64,000 bases of DNA from an uncultured Collinsella sp. Its GTDB lineage: Bacteria > Actinomycetota > Coriobacteriia > Coriobacteriales > Coriobacteriaceae. The notes under the pieces were generated by a model that was not told the origin of the DNA, did not search any database, and was given only the letters and a program-made list of their open reading frames with translations. The stretch spans positions 5,949 to 69,948 of the forward strand of contig CABUIY010000011.1 of NCBI GenBank assembly GCA_902491765.1, written 5' to 3'. Below are positions 27,763-34,611 of this stretch, in pieces. Position 1 is the stretch's first letter, and each line of letters begins with the position of its first letter. A program made the position numbers and the translations under genes.

Positions 27763-27983
27763 GCAATCACGTTTTGCGACGTGTTGCCATCGCTCCTATT
27801 CGCATATATCAACAGGTTATTTCGCCCTTATTGCCTGACGCCTGCATTTATTACCCAACGTGCTCGCAATACGCCGTCCAGGCGATTGAGAAGCACGGTG
27901 TTTTGAGAGGCTGCTGGCTTGCCGTGAGGCGCATCGCTCGCTGCAATCCCCTGCACGTCGGCGGTTATGACCCTGTGCCCTAG
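27759..27983 (+). CDS. yidD: Membrane protein insertion efficiency factor
   Basis: A 74-residue YidD protein with the family pattern YQQVISPLLPDACIYYPTCS followed by QYAVQAIEKHG and RIARCNPLHVGGYDPVP. It associates with the inner leaflet and assists YidC-dependent insertion. Translation is coupled to rnpA through an ATGA overlap, and yidC follows by 29 bases. Confidence 0.95.
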   Translation: MSNHVLRRVAIAPIRIYQQVISPLLPDACIYYPTCSQYAVQAIEKHGVLRGCWLAVRRIARCNPLHVGGYDPVP

Positions 27984-28012
27984 CGGGCACTCGCTATCGG
28001 AGGAAAACTTAC

Positions 28013-28783
28013 ATGTGGGATTGGATCGTTAACATCCTTTTCGAGCTGCTCAAGCTCATCCAGACCTTTGCGGTCGACTGGGGCCTGTCCATCATCATCC
28101 TGGTGGTCATCATCCGTCTGCTGCTGACGCCGCTCATGCTCAAGTCGACCAAGTCGACGGCTCGCATGCAGGTGCTGCAGCCCAAGATGCTCGAGATCCA
28201 GGAGCGCTATGCCGACGATCCCCAGCGTCAGGCCGAGGAGATGCAGAAGTTCTACAGCGAGAACAAGTTCAACCCCATGGCTGGCTGTCTGCCGCTGCTG
28301 ATTCAGATGCCTATCCTGTTCGCCCTGTTTACATTGCTGCGCAACCTGCCGCAGTACTTTAACGACGGCACGTTCTCGTTCTTCAACATCCTGCCCGACC
28401 TGACCACCACGCCGAGCGCTTCCTTTGCCGATGGCTTTATGTTTGCACTGCCTGCGCTGGTTTGCCTGATCCTGTTCGCCGTCCTGACCCTGATTCCGCA
28501 GCTCTATATGTCGCGCAACCAGACCGGCCAGCAGGCTCAGAGCATGCGTATGATGGCCGTTGTCATGACGGTCATGATGCTTTGGATGGGCTGGAGCCTT
28601 CCCGTTGGTGTTCTGCTGTACTACGACGTCTCGTCTGCTTGGCAGGTTATCCAGCAGATTTTTGTGACGCAGAAGGTCATCGACAAGGCGAAGGCCGATG
28701 AGGAGGAGCGTCTTAAGAACGCTCCGCTGCAGGTTGAGGTCACTCGTCGAGAGAAGAAGCCGCGCCCGCACAAGAAGAAGTAA
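28013..28783 (+). CDS. yidC: Membrane insertase YidC/Oxa1
   Basis: Inserts proteins into the cell membrane. This is the short Gram-positive form: 256 residues, about five membrane helices, no large external domain, and a basic C-terminal tail (RREKKPRPHKKK). The region KSTARMQVLQPKMLEIQERY is the conserved cytosolic hairpin, and MAGCLPLLIQMPILFALF is the next helix. Unlike many such proteins it starts with an amphipathic helix and has no clear lipobox. GGAGG precedes the ATG. Confidence 0.95.
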   Translation: MWDWIVNILFELLKLIQTFAVDWGLSIIILVVIIRLLLTPLMLKSTKSTARMQVLQPKMLEIQERYADDPQRQAEEMQKFYSENKFNPMAGCLPLLIQMPILFALFTLLRNLPQYFNDGTFSFFNILPDLTTTPSASFADGFMFALPALVCLILFAVLTLIPQLYMSRNQTGQQAQSMRMMAVVMTVMMLWMGWSLPVGVLLYYDVSSAWQVIQQIFVTQKVIDKAKADEEERLKNAPLQVEVTRREKKPRPHKKK

Positions 28784-28800
28784 CGGGATATCAATCTTAT

Positions 28801-28812
28801 TTAGGTACCTAA
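28801..28812. repeat. 12-bp perfect palindrome, copy 1
   Basis: ttaggtacctaa, in the yidC-khpB gap and followed by c. The same 13 bases recur at 32306-32318, right at the end of the partition operon. Confidence 0.6.
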
Positions 28813-28827
28813 CTTTTGGAGTACGTT

Positions 28828-29397
28828 ATGTCTGAAGAGATCATCGAGGATATGCTTGAGGAGGTTGCCCCGCAGGTCGCGGGCGATTATCCCGAGATTG
28901 CACAGCGCTACAAGGCTGGTGAAGAGCTGACCGATGAGGAGCTCGACACCATTGCCGATGTTGCGATTTCCATCCTGCGTTCCATCCTTTCGCACTTCGA
29001 TGCCGCCAACTCTCCTATCGATGAGTATGAGGGCGACGAGGGTGAGCTGATTTTGGATGTAACGGCTCCCGACCTTGCTGTTCTCATTGGCCGTCATGGT
29101 CGCACCCTTGATGCCCTTCAGGTTATGTTCTCTTTGCTGGTGAGCCGCAAACTTGGCTTTAGGTATCCGGTTGTGGTGGACGTAGAGGGATACAAGAGTC
29201 GCCGTCAGGACAAGGTTGCCTCCATGGCTCAGTCTGCTGCCGAGCGTGCCATTCGCACTCATAAGAGTGTTTCGCTTCCGCCCATGAATGCCTACGAGCG
29301 TCGACTGGTTCACATTGCACTTCGTGGCAATGATGCCGTCGATACTCATTCTGAGGGTTCTGACCCTGATCGCCATGTGGTGATTGTTGCTCGATAA
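28828..29397 (+). CDS. khpB: KH-R3H RNA-binding protein (Jag/KhpB)
   Basis: A 189-residue RNA-binding protein, found next to yidC in many Gram-positive bacteria. The N-terminal part is acidic; the KH domain has LIGRHGRTLDALQ (GxxG loop), and the R3H domain has RRQDKVASMAQSAAERAIR and the closing YERRLVHIAL. The start is the ATG of MSEEIIEDML with TTGGAG upstream. It ends the operon, before a strong terminator. Confidence 0.93.
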   Translation: MSEEIIEDMLEEVAPQVAGDYPEIAQRYKAGEELTDEELDTIADVAISILRSILSHFDAANSPIDEYEGDEGELILDVTAPDLAVLIGRHGRTLDALQVMFSLLVSRKLGFRYPVVVDVEGYKSRRQDKVASMAQSAAERAIRTHKSVSLPPMNAYERRLVHIALRGNDAVDTHSEGSDPDRHVVIVAR

Positions 29398-29415
29398 TCT
29401 TCTCGAGCTTATGCT

Positions 29416-29448
29416 AAGGGGACGTGGTTTCCACGTCCCCTTTTTTTT
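29416..29448 (+). terminator. Terminator after khpB
   Basis: aaggggacgtgg / ccacgtcccctt with a tiny loop and eight T. Very strong intrinsic terminator. Confidence 0.95.
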
Positions 29449-29494
29449 GTCAAAAGTTCTCGATACACTGATTTTTGTCAGAAAGGAGCTTTCG

Positions 29495-30232
29495 TTGTTA
29501 GTACTTACTGATCAGCAGGCTGACGAGATGTTGAGTCGTCTAACTTCCTATTGCAAAGAGTATTCCTTGAGCGTAACTGATGTTAAGCTGAGGAAATGTA
29601 TTCAGCATTTGGATTTGGTTCTAGAAACAAATAAGACAACCAATCTCACCCGTATTCTTAACGTAGAAGATGCTGCAGTACTTCATATCCTCGACTCACT
29701 TGTTTTGCTCCCCTATATCAACAAGGCTCCTGAGGGAGCTTTGCTCGATATGGGAACAGGTGCGGGCTTCCCTGGTATTCCATTAACCATAACCACGCAT
29801 CGTAAAGCTACTTATATTGACTCTGTTTGCAAGAAGGTTGATGCGGTTAATTCCTTTGTCCATGCTCTTGGATTGAAACATGCTCATGCGGTTCATGATC
29901 GTCTTGAAGAATATGCTCGAAGCCATAAGAAGCAGTTCTCCGTTGTAACCGCCCGCGCACTGGCCCCTCTACCGATTCTTGTTGAGTATGCGGCTCCGTA
30001 CCTGAAGGATGGAGGGCTATTTGTTATCACCAAGGGCAATCCTTCGGATGAGGAGCTTGCTTCCGGTATGTCAGCAGCTAAGATTTGCGGCTTCACTTTG
30101 CTTCTGAATGACGCAATTGATTTGCCTGAAGGCTTGGGTCACAGGGAGTTCATTGTTCTTAAGAAGAGTCATTCAGCATCTGTTTCATTGCCTCGTGCAA
30201 ATGGCATGGCAAAGAAGAATCCGCTTGCCTAG
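29495..30232 (+). CDS. rsmG: 16S rRNA guanine-N7 methyltransferase
   Basis: Methylates G527 of 16S rRNA (E. coli number). A 245-residue Rossmann methyltransferase with SAM loop LLDMGTGAGFPGIPL. The start is decided by AAAGGAG 6 bases before a TTG codon (MLVLTDQQADEM); the frame stays open 37 codons upstream through the terminator, which is unlikely to be coding. Base composition is clearly lower in G+C than in the genes before khpB. It stands in the usual place before parAB. Confidence 0.93.
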   Translation: MLVLTDQQADEMLSRLTSYCKEYSLSVTDVKLRKCIQHLDLVLETNKTTNLTRILNVEDAAVLHILDSLVLLPYINKAPEGALLDMGTGAGFPGIPLTITTHRKATYIDSVCKKVDAVNSFVHALGLKHAHAVHDRLEEYARSHKKQFSVVTARALAPLPILVEYAAPYLKDGGLFVITKGNPSDEELASGMSAAKICGFTLLLNDAIDLPEGLGHREFIVLKKSHSASVSLPRANGMAKKNPLA

Positions 30233-30233
30233 A

Positions 30234-30249
30234 TGTTTCACGTGAAACA
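30234..30249. promoter_or_regulatory. parS: parS site 1
   Basis: Perfect 16-base palindrome tgtttcacgtgaaaca, one base after the rsmG stop. ParB binds this to load onto DNA near the origin. Confidence 0.93.
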
Positions 30250-30272
30250 TAATAGATACTAACAACTTGCAA

Positions 30273-30288
30273 TGTTTCACGTGAAACA
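30273..30288. promoter_or_regulatory. parS: parS site 2
   Basis: Second perfect copy, 39 bases after the first. Confidence 0.93.
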
Positions 30289-30311
30289 TGGCGGTTGATA
30301 TTGAATCGGAA

Positions 30312-30327
30312 TGTTTCACGTGAAACA
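30312..30327. promoter_or_regulatory. parS: parS site 3
   Basis: Third perfect copy, again 39 bases on, and 40 bases before parA. The equal spacing puts the sites on nearly regular helix turns. It may also let ParB control parA. Confidence 0.93.
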
Positions 30328-30366
30328 TCCTCCGTTTGACAGCTTCAATACACACCAGGAGGGACC

Positions 30367-31167
30367 GTGGGATTTCGCGACGTTAAGCGTTCTAAGAGCG
30401 CAAAAGACACGCGTATCATTGCAATTATCAATCAAAAAGGCGGCGTTGGTAAGTCAACGACGGCTGTAAACCTTGCGGCGGCACTGGGCGAGCAGGGTCG
30501 TAAGACACTGATTGTCGATTTTGATCCGCAGGGAAACAGCACCAGTGGATTCGGAATTGAAAAAGAAGACCTTGATCACTGCATCTATGATGCATTGTTG
30601 AATGATGTGCCGGCAGAATCGCTTGTTCTTGATACAAATTGCAAAAAGGTATTCGTAATTCCGGCTACAATTCAGCTTGCAGGCGCGGAAATTGAGCTCG
30701 TAAGCGCAATCGCTCGTGAAACCCGCCTCAAAGATTTGCTTGAGCCGATTCAGGACGAGTTCGATTTTATTTTCATTGACTGTCCCCCTTCGCTCGGCCT
30801 GCTTACTATCAACGCCTTGACCGCGGCAGACAGCGTTTTGATTCCGATCCAGTGCGAGTATTATGCACTCGAGGGCGTTACGAAGCTGCTTGAGTCAATG
30901 AAGATGGTTAAATCACGTCTGAACAAGGGCTTAGACACCTATGGTGTGCTTATGACCATGTATGACTCGCGTACTTCTCTATCGAATCAGGTTGTTGAGG
31001 AGGTTCAATCGTACTTTGGTGACAAGGCGTTTAAGACGCTGATCCCCCGTACGGTTAAAATCTCCGAAGCACCGTCTTTTGGAGAACCGGTAATTACCTA
31101 TGCACCTCAAAATAAGGGTGCAAAAGCGTATATGAACCTTGCAAAAGAGGTGATCAAGCGTGCCTAG
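30367..31167 (+). CDS. parA: Chromosome partition ATPase ParA/Soj
   Basis: Deviant-Walker ATPase that moves ParB-parS complexes. 266 residues: P-loop INQKGGVGKSTTAVN near residue 23, DFDPQGNSTSG, and FIDCPPSLGLLT. The short N-terminus marks the chromosomal type. The GTG start has GGAGGG 4 bases upstream. It overlaps parB by 8 bases. Confidence 0.96.
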   Translation: MGFRDVKRSKSAKDTRIIAIINQKGGVGKSTTAVNLAAALGEQGRKTLIVDFDPQGNSTSGFGIEKEDLDHCIYDALLNDVPAESLVLDTNCKKVFVIPATIQLAGAEIELVSAIARETRLKDLLEPIQDEFDFIFIDCPPSLGLLTINALTAADSVLIPIQCEYYALEGVTKLLESMKMVKSRLNKGLDTYGVLMTMYDSRTSLSNQVVEEVQSYFGDKAFKTLIPRTVKISEAPSFGEPVITYAPQNKGAKAYMNLAKEVIKRA

Positions 31168-32065
31168 TGTAAAGAAACGTGGCGGATTGGGACGTGGACT
31201 CAATGCTTTGGTCTCAGAGGCCGAGTATGAGACTGGTGGTTCGGCTGCATCGGCTTCGAATGCTGCGTCTGAAACAAAATTACCTATTGAGGATATCGTT
31301 CCCAACCCAAATCAGCCCCGAATTCACTTTAACGAAACTGAACTTCGCGAGTTGAGCGAGTCAATCCAAGAACATGGCGTTTTGCAGCCGCTTTTGGTTC
31401 GCAAGCATGGAAACGGCTATGAGATCATCGCTGGTGAGCGTCGTTACCAGGCGTCAAAGCTTGCTGGCCTTGAAGAATTGCCAGTCATCATTAAAGAGGT
31501 AAATGATGAAGAGATGCTGGCTCTTGCTCTTATCGAAAACCTTCAACGTTCAGATCTGAATCCCGTCGAAGAGGCTAAGGGCTATCGACAGCTCATCGAT
31601 GCCAGCGGTATGACCCAGGAGGCATTGTCGAAGGCAGTAAGCAAGTCACGCTCTGCAATTACAAACTCGCTGCGTCTTCTCGATCTCCCCGAAGTAGTTC
31701 AGCAGATGATTTTTGAGGGTAAACTTACTGCTGGTCATGCACGTGCGATTCTTGCAGTTCCCTATGAGGATGCTCGAATTCGACTTGCAGAGAAGGTTGT
31801 TGCAGAGGGCCTTTCCGTAAGAGCGACAGAAAATCTTGCTCCGTTGTTTTCTGCCGGAGAGACACCTAAGACGCCGAGGCCTGCAACCCCTCAGTCTTTT
31901 AAAAAGGCAGCCCGCGTGCTTCGTCAGGTTTTTAATACCAACGTGCGTGTGAAGAGCTCGCGTGGAAAGAATAAGATTGAGATTGAGTTTAAAGACGAGG
32001 AAGAGCTCTCTCGTATTCTTGGCGAAATGATTCAGTTTGATCAAGGAGGCCAAGATGAGGAATAG
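31160..32065 (+). CDS. parB: Chromosome partition protein ParB/Spo0J
   Basis: CTPase clamp that binds parS. The 301-residue protein opens with KKRGGLGRGLNALV (ParA-stimulating peptide), then the CTP-binding core IVPNPNQPR and AGERRYQASK, a helix-turn-helix (MTQEALSKAVSKSRSAITNS) and a dimerisation tail. The GTG start lies inside the end of parA. It overlaps the next small gene by 11 bases, so three genes are translated together. Confidence 0.96.
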   Translation: MPSVKKRGGLGRGLNALVSEAEYETGGSAASASNAASETKLPIEDIVPNPNQPRIHFNETELRELSESIQEHGVLQPLLVRKHGNGYEIIAGERRYQASKLAGLEELPVIIKEVNDEEMLALALIENLQRSDLNPVEEAKGYRQLIDASGMTQEALSKAVSKSRSAITNSLRLLDLPEVVQQMIFEGKLTAGHARAILAVPYEDARIRLAEKVVAEGLSVRATENLAPLFSAGETPKTPRPATPQSFKKAARVLRQVFNTNVRVKSSRGKNKIEIEFKDEEELSRILGEMIQFDQGGQDEE

Positions 32066-32309
32066 ATTTTTAACTGCGATTGCATTGGCGACGACTGTCG
32101 CGGCTGGTGCCTTTGCTGGCTATAAGATCGCGACAGACGATGAACTTCGAGGTCGTTTGCTTCGTAGTGCGCAAGATATTGTCGATACATCCAAGAAGAA
32201 AATGGATGTTATGACAGAAGATGTTGCAATGCGTACCGCTCAGGTAACGAAGAATCCCAAGATTAATCAGCGTTGGGTCAGCAACCAATGGGAAAATGTA
32301 GGCTATTAG
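32055..32309 (+). CDS. Small membrane protein, YtxH-like
   Basis: An 84-residue protein with one N-terminal hydrophobic helix (FLTAIALATTVAAGAFAGYKIA) and a charged helical tail, the layout of YtxH-type proteins. AAGGAGG precedes the ATG, which lies inside the end of parB. The function is unknown; operon position suggests a link with the envelope near the partition complex, but that is a guess. Confidence 0.75.
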   Translation: MRNRFLTAIALATTVAAGAFAGYKIATDDELRGRLLRSAQDIVDTSKKKMDVMTEDVAMRTAQVTKNPKINQRWVSNQWENVGY

Positions 32310-32317
32310 GTACCTAA
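32306..32317. repeat. 12-bp perfect palindrome, copy 2
   Basis: ttaggtacctaa again, overlapping the stop codon of the YtxH-like gene and followed by c as at 28801. Confidence 0.6.
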
Positions 32318-32339
32318 CAATTACTTAGCATATTGTGAT

Positions 32340-32378
32340 GGGTCCTTGTCTGATTCACGAGACAAGGACCCCTTATTT
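32340..32378 (+). terminator. Terminator of the parAB operon
   Basis: gggtccttgtct / agacaaggaccc, 12 bp, then ccttatttt. It ends the rightward partition transcript. Confidence 0.85.
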
Positions 32379-32433
32379 TGGCCGTAAAAATGGAACCAGT
32401 AGCAGCTGATTCAAAATTAAGGTCAATAAATGA

Positions 32434-32470
32434 AACGACCCCGGTTGCATATCCTGCAACCGGGGTCGTT
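32434..32470 (-). terminator. Terminator after rlmN
   Basis: Perfect 16-bp stem aacgaccccggttgca and complement with a 5-base loop; on the minus strand TTTCATTTATT follows. Confidence 0.85.
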
Positions 32471-32473
32471 CGA

Positions 32474-32489
32474 TGTTTCACATGAAACG
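32474..32489. promoter_or_regulatory. Degenerate parS-like site
   Basis: tgtttcacatgaaacg matches parS at 14 of 16 bases, between the rlmN stop and its terminator, about 2.1 kb from the perfect cluster. Confidence 0.5.
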
Positions 32490-32507
32490 TTTTGGGGTGC
32501 GACTCCC

Positions 32508-33560
32508 CTATGCGTTCTTCTGAACTTTGAAGCGCTGCTTCAGCTGTCCGCAAGCGGCGTCAATATCGTTACCACGGGAGTTACGAATCGTGGTCTCGAT
32601 GCCACGGGACTCAAGGCGACGCTGAAGATCCTCAACCTTATGAATCGGCGACGGCTTGAGCGGGCTACCCTCGATGTCGTTAAGCTGAATGAGGTTAACG
32701 TGGCACAGCGTTCCCTCGCAGAAGTCGCAGAGCGCCTGCATTTCCGGATTCGTATCGTTGACGCCTTCGATCATGGCATACTCATAGGTTGGGCGGCGGC
32801 CGGTCTTCTCGGTGTAGAGCTGAAGCGCTTCGTGAAGGCGAAGCAGCGTGTACTTCTTAACACCGGGCATGAGCTTATTGCGCGTCGACTGGATGGCGGA
32901 ATGCAGTGAAACAGCAAGCGTGAACTGCTCGGGGATGTCGGCAAATTTGCGAATACCGGGAATAACGCCACTGGTAGAGACGGTGAGGTGACGAGCGCCG
33001 ATACCGATGCCATCGGGGTCATTGAGGATTCGCAGCGCCTTGAGAACCTCGTCGTAGTTGGCAAACGGCTCGCCCTGGCCCATGAAGACAACGCTCGTGG
33101 CGCGCTCGCCAAAGTCGTTGGATACATGAAGTACCTGGTCGACGATCTCTTGAGCGGTCAGAGAGCGCTTGAGGCCGTTGAGACCGGTAGCGCAAAAGGC
33201 GCAGCCCATGCCACAGCCAGCTTGGGTGGAAACGCAGACGGAAAGCTTGTTACGACGGGGCATGCCGACAGTCTCGACGGAAACGCCGTCGTGGTACTCG
33301 AGCAGATACTTGCGAGAGCCATCTTTGGAAACCTGCTTGGTGAGTTCAGTCGGCGTGTCAAAGGCAAAAGCCTCTTTAAGCTGCTCGCGGAAAGCCTTGG
33401 GAAGGTTGGTCATGTCGTCGAACGAACAAACGTTCTTCTCGAAGACCCATTCGATGAGCTGCTTCGCGCGGAAGGCGGGCTGGCCAAGTTCGGCCACAAG
33501 CTCGCGAATATCGTTTTGGCTCAAGTCGCGAATGTCCTGAGATTTAGTCCTGGGATTCAT
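32508..33560 (-). CDS. rlmN: Radical-SAM rRNA/tRNA adenine-C2 methyltransferase
   Basis: Methylates C2 of A2503 in 23S rRNA and A37 in some tRNAs. The 350-residue protein has the cluster-binding CGMGCAFC (CxxxCxxC) and GQGEPFANYDEV motif, and normal length. The ATG has GAAAGG upstream. It points against parAB and away from ddl. Confidence 0.96.
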   Translation of the reverse strand: MNPRTKSQDIRDLSQNDIRELVAELGQPAFRAKQLIEWVFEKNVCSFDDMTNLPKAFREQLKEAFAFDTPTELTKQVSKDGSRKYLLEYHDGVSVETVGMPRRNKLSVCVSTQAGCGMGCAFCATGLNGLKRSLTAQEIVDQVLHVSNDFGERATSVVFMGQGEPFANYDEVLKALRILNDPDGIGIGARHLTVSTSGVIPGIRKFADIPEQFTLAVSLHSAIQSTRNKLMPGVKKYTLLRLHEALQLYTEKTGRRPTYEYAMIEGVNDTNPEMQALCDFCEGTLCHVNLIQLNDIEGSPLKPSPIHKVEDLQRRLESRGIETTIRNSRGNDIDAACGQLKQRFKVQKNA

Positions 33561-33645
33561 GGAAGCCTTTCGATTTTGGGGAAACGTAGAGGGTATCGCT
33601 ACAATATGGTATCAGCTGCAGAAATTATAGAGGAGGAGTCTGCCC

Positions 33646-34611
33646 ATGCCGGGTAAAAGCCTAGAGAACATGCACGTAGCGGTCTTGGCGGGCGGTCATT
33701 CCGCTGAGCGCGAGATCTCGCTCAATTCGGGAAAGAACGTTGTAGTGGCACTGAAGGAAGCCGGCTACGCCTCGGTGGAGCTGCTTGATACGGCCGCTGA
33801 TGACTTTATGGTAACCATGGCAACCGGCGGCTTTGACGTGGCGTTTATCGCCATGCACGGTGCCGGCGGCGAGGATGGTGCCATGCAGGGCGCCATGGAG
33901 ACCCTGGGTATCCCCTACACGGCCTCGGGCGTGCTTGCTAGCGCCTGCGGTGCCGACAAAGAGGTCTCTAAGCTCCTGTACGCCAAGGCGGGCATTCCCA
34001 TTGCCCCCGGCCTTGCGCTCGAGGTGGGCGATGAAGTCGATATCGATCATATCGTCGAGGTTTGTGGCGAGCGCAGCTTTGTGAAGCCGGCCGTCAACGG
34101 TTCCAGCTATGGCATTTCCCTGGTCCATGAGCCCTCCGAGCTGCCCGCGGCAATTGCCAAGGCGTTTGAGTACGGCGACAAAGTGCTGGTCGAGAAGTGC
34201 ATCGAGGGTACCGAGATCACCGTCGGCGTGTACGGCGAGGACGACGTGCGCGCCCTGCCGATTGTCGAGATTCGCAAGCCCGAGGACTGCGAGTTCTACG
34301 ATCTGGACGTGAAGTATGTCGACCCCACGGATATCCATCGCATTCCGGCACAGATTTCGCCCGAGAACTACGCTCGTGCCCAGGAGCTCGCCTGTGCTGC
34401 CCATAAGGCACTCGGCTGCCTGGGTATTTCGCGCAGCGACTTTATCGTGAGCGAGGATGGCCCCGTCATCCTCGAGACCAACACGATTCCCGGCATGACC
34501 GATACGTCGCTGTATCCGGATGAGATTCGCCACACCGATGACATGACGTTCCCGCAGGTCTGTGACAGTCTGATTCGTATGGGACTTCGTCGAGCGGGCG
34601 TTGCATGCTAA
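33646..34611 (+). CDS. ddl: D-alanine-D-alanine ligase
   Basis: Makes the D-Ala-D-Ala end of peptidoglycan precursors. It is an ATP-grasp enzyme of 321 residues with VLAGGHSAEREISLNSGK at the start, MHGAGGEDGAMQG, and the closing ETNTIPGMTDTSLYP. GAGGAGG lies before the ATG. It overlaps the next gene by seven bases. Confidence 0.95.
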   Translation: MPGKSLENMHVAVLAGGHSAEREISLNSGKNVVVALKEAGYASVELLDTAADDFMVTMATGGFDVAFIAMHGAGGEDGAMQGAMETLGIPYTASGVLASACGADKEVSKLLYAKAGIPIAPGLALEVGDEVDIDHIVEVCGERSFVKPAVNGSSYGISLVHEPSELPAAIAKAFEYGDKVLVEKCIEGTEITVGVYGEDDVRALPIVEIRKPEDCEFYDLDVKYVDPTDIHRIPAQISPENYARAQELACAAHKALGCLGISRSDFIVSEDGPVILETNTIPGMTDTSLYPDEIRHTDDMTFPQVCDSLIRMGLRRAGVAC

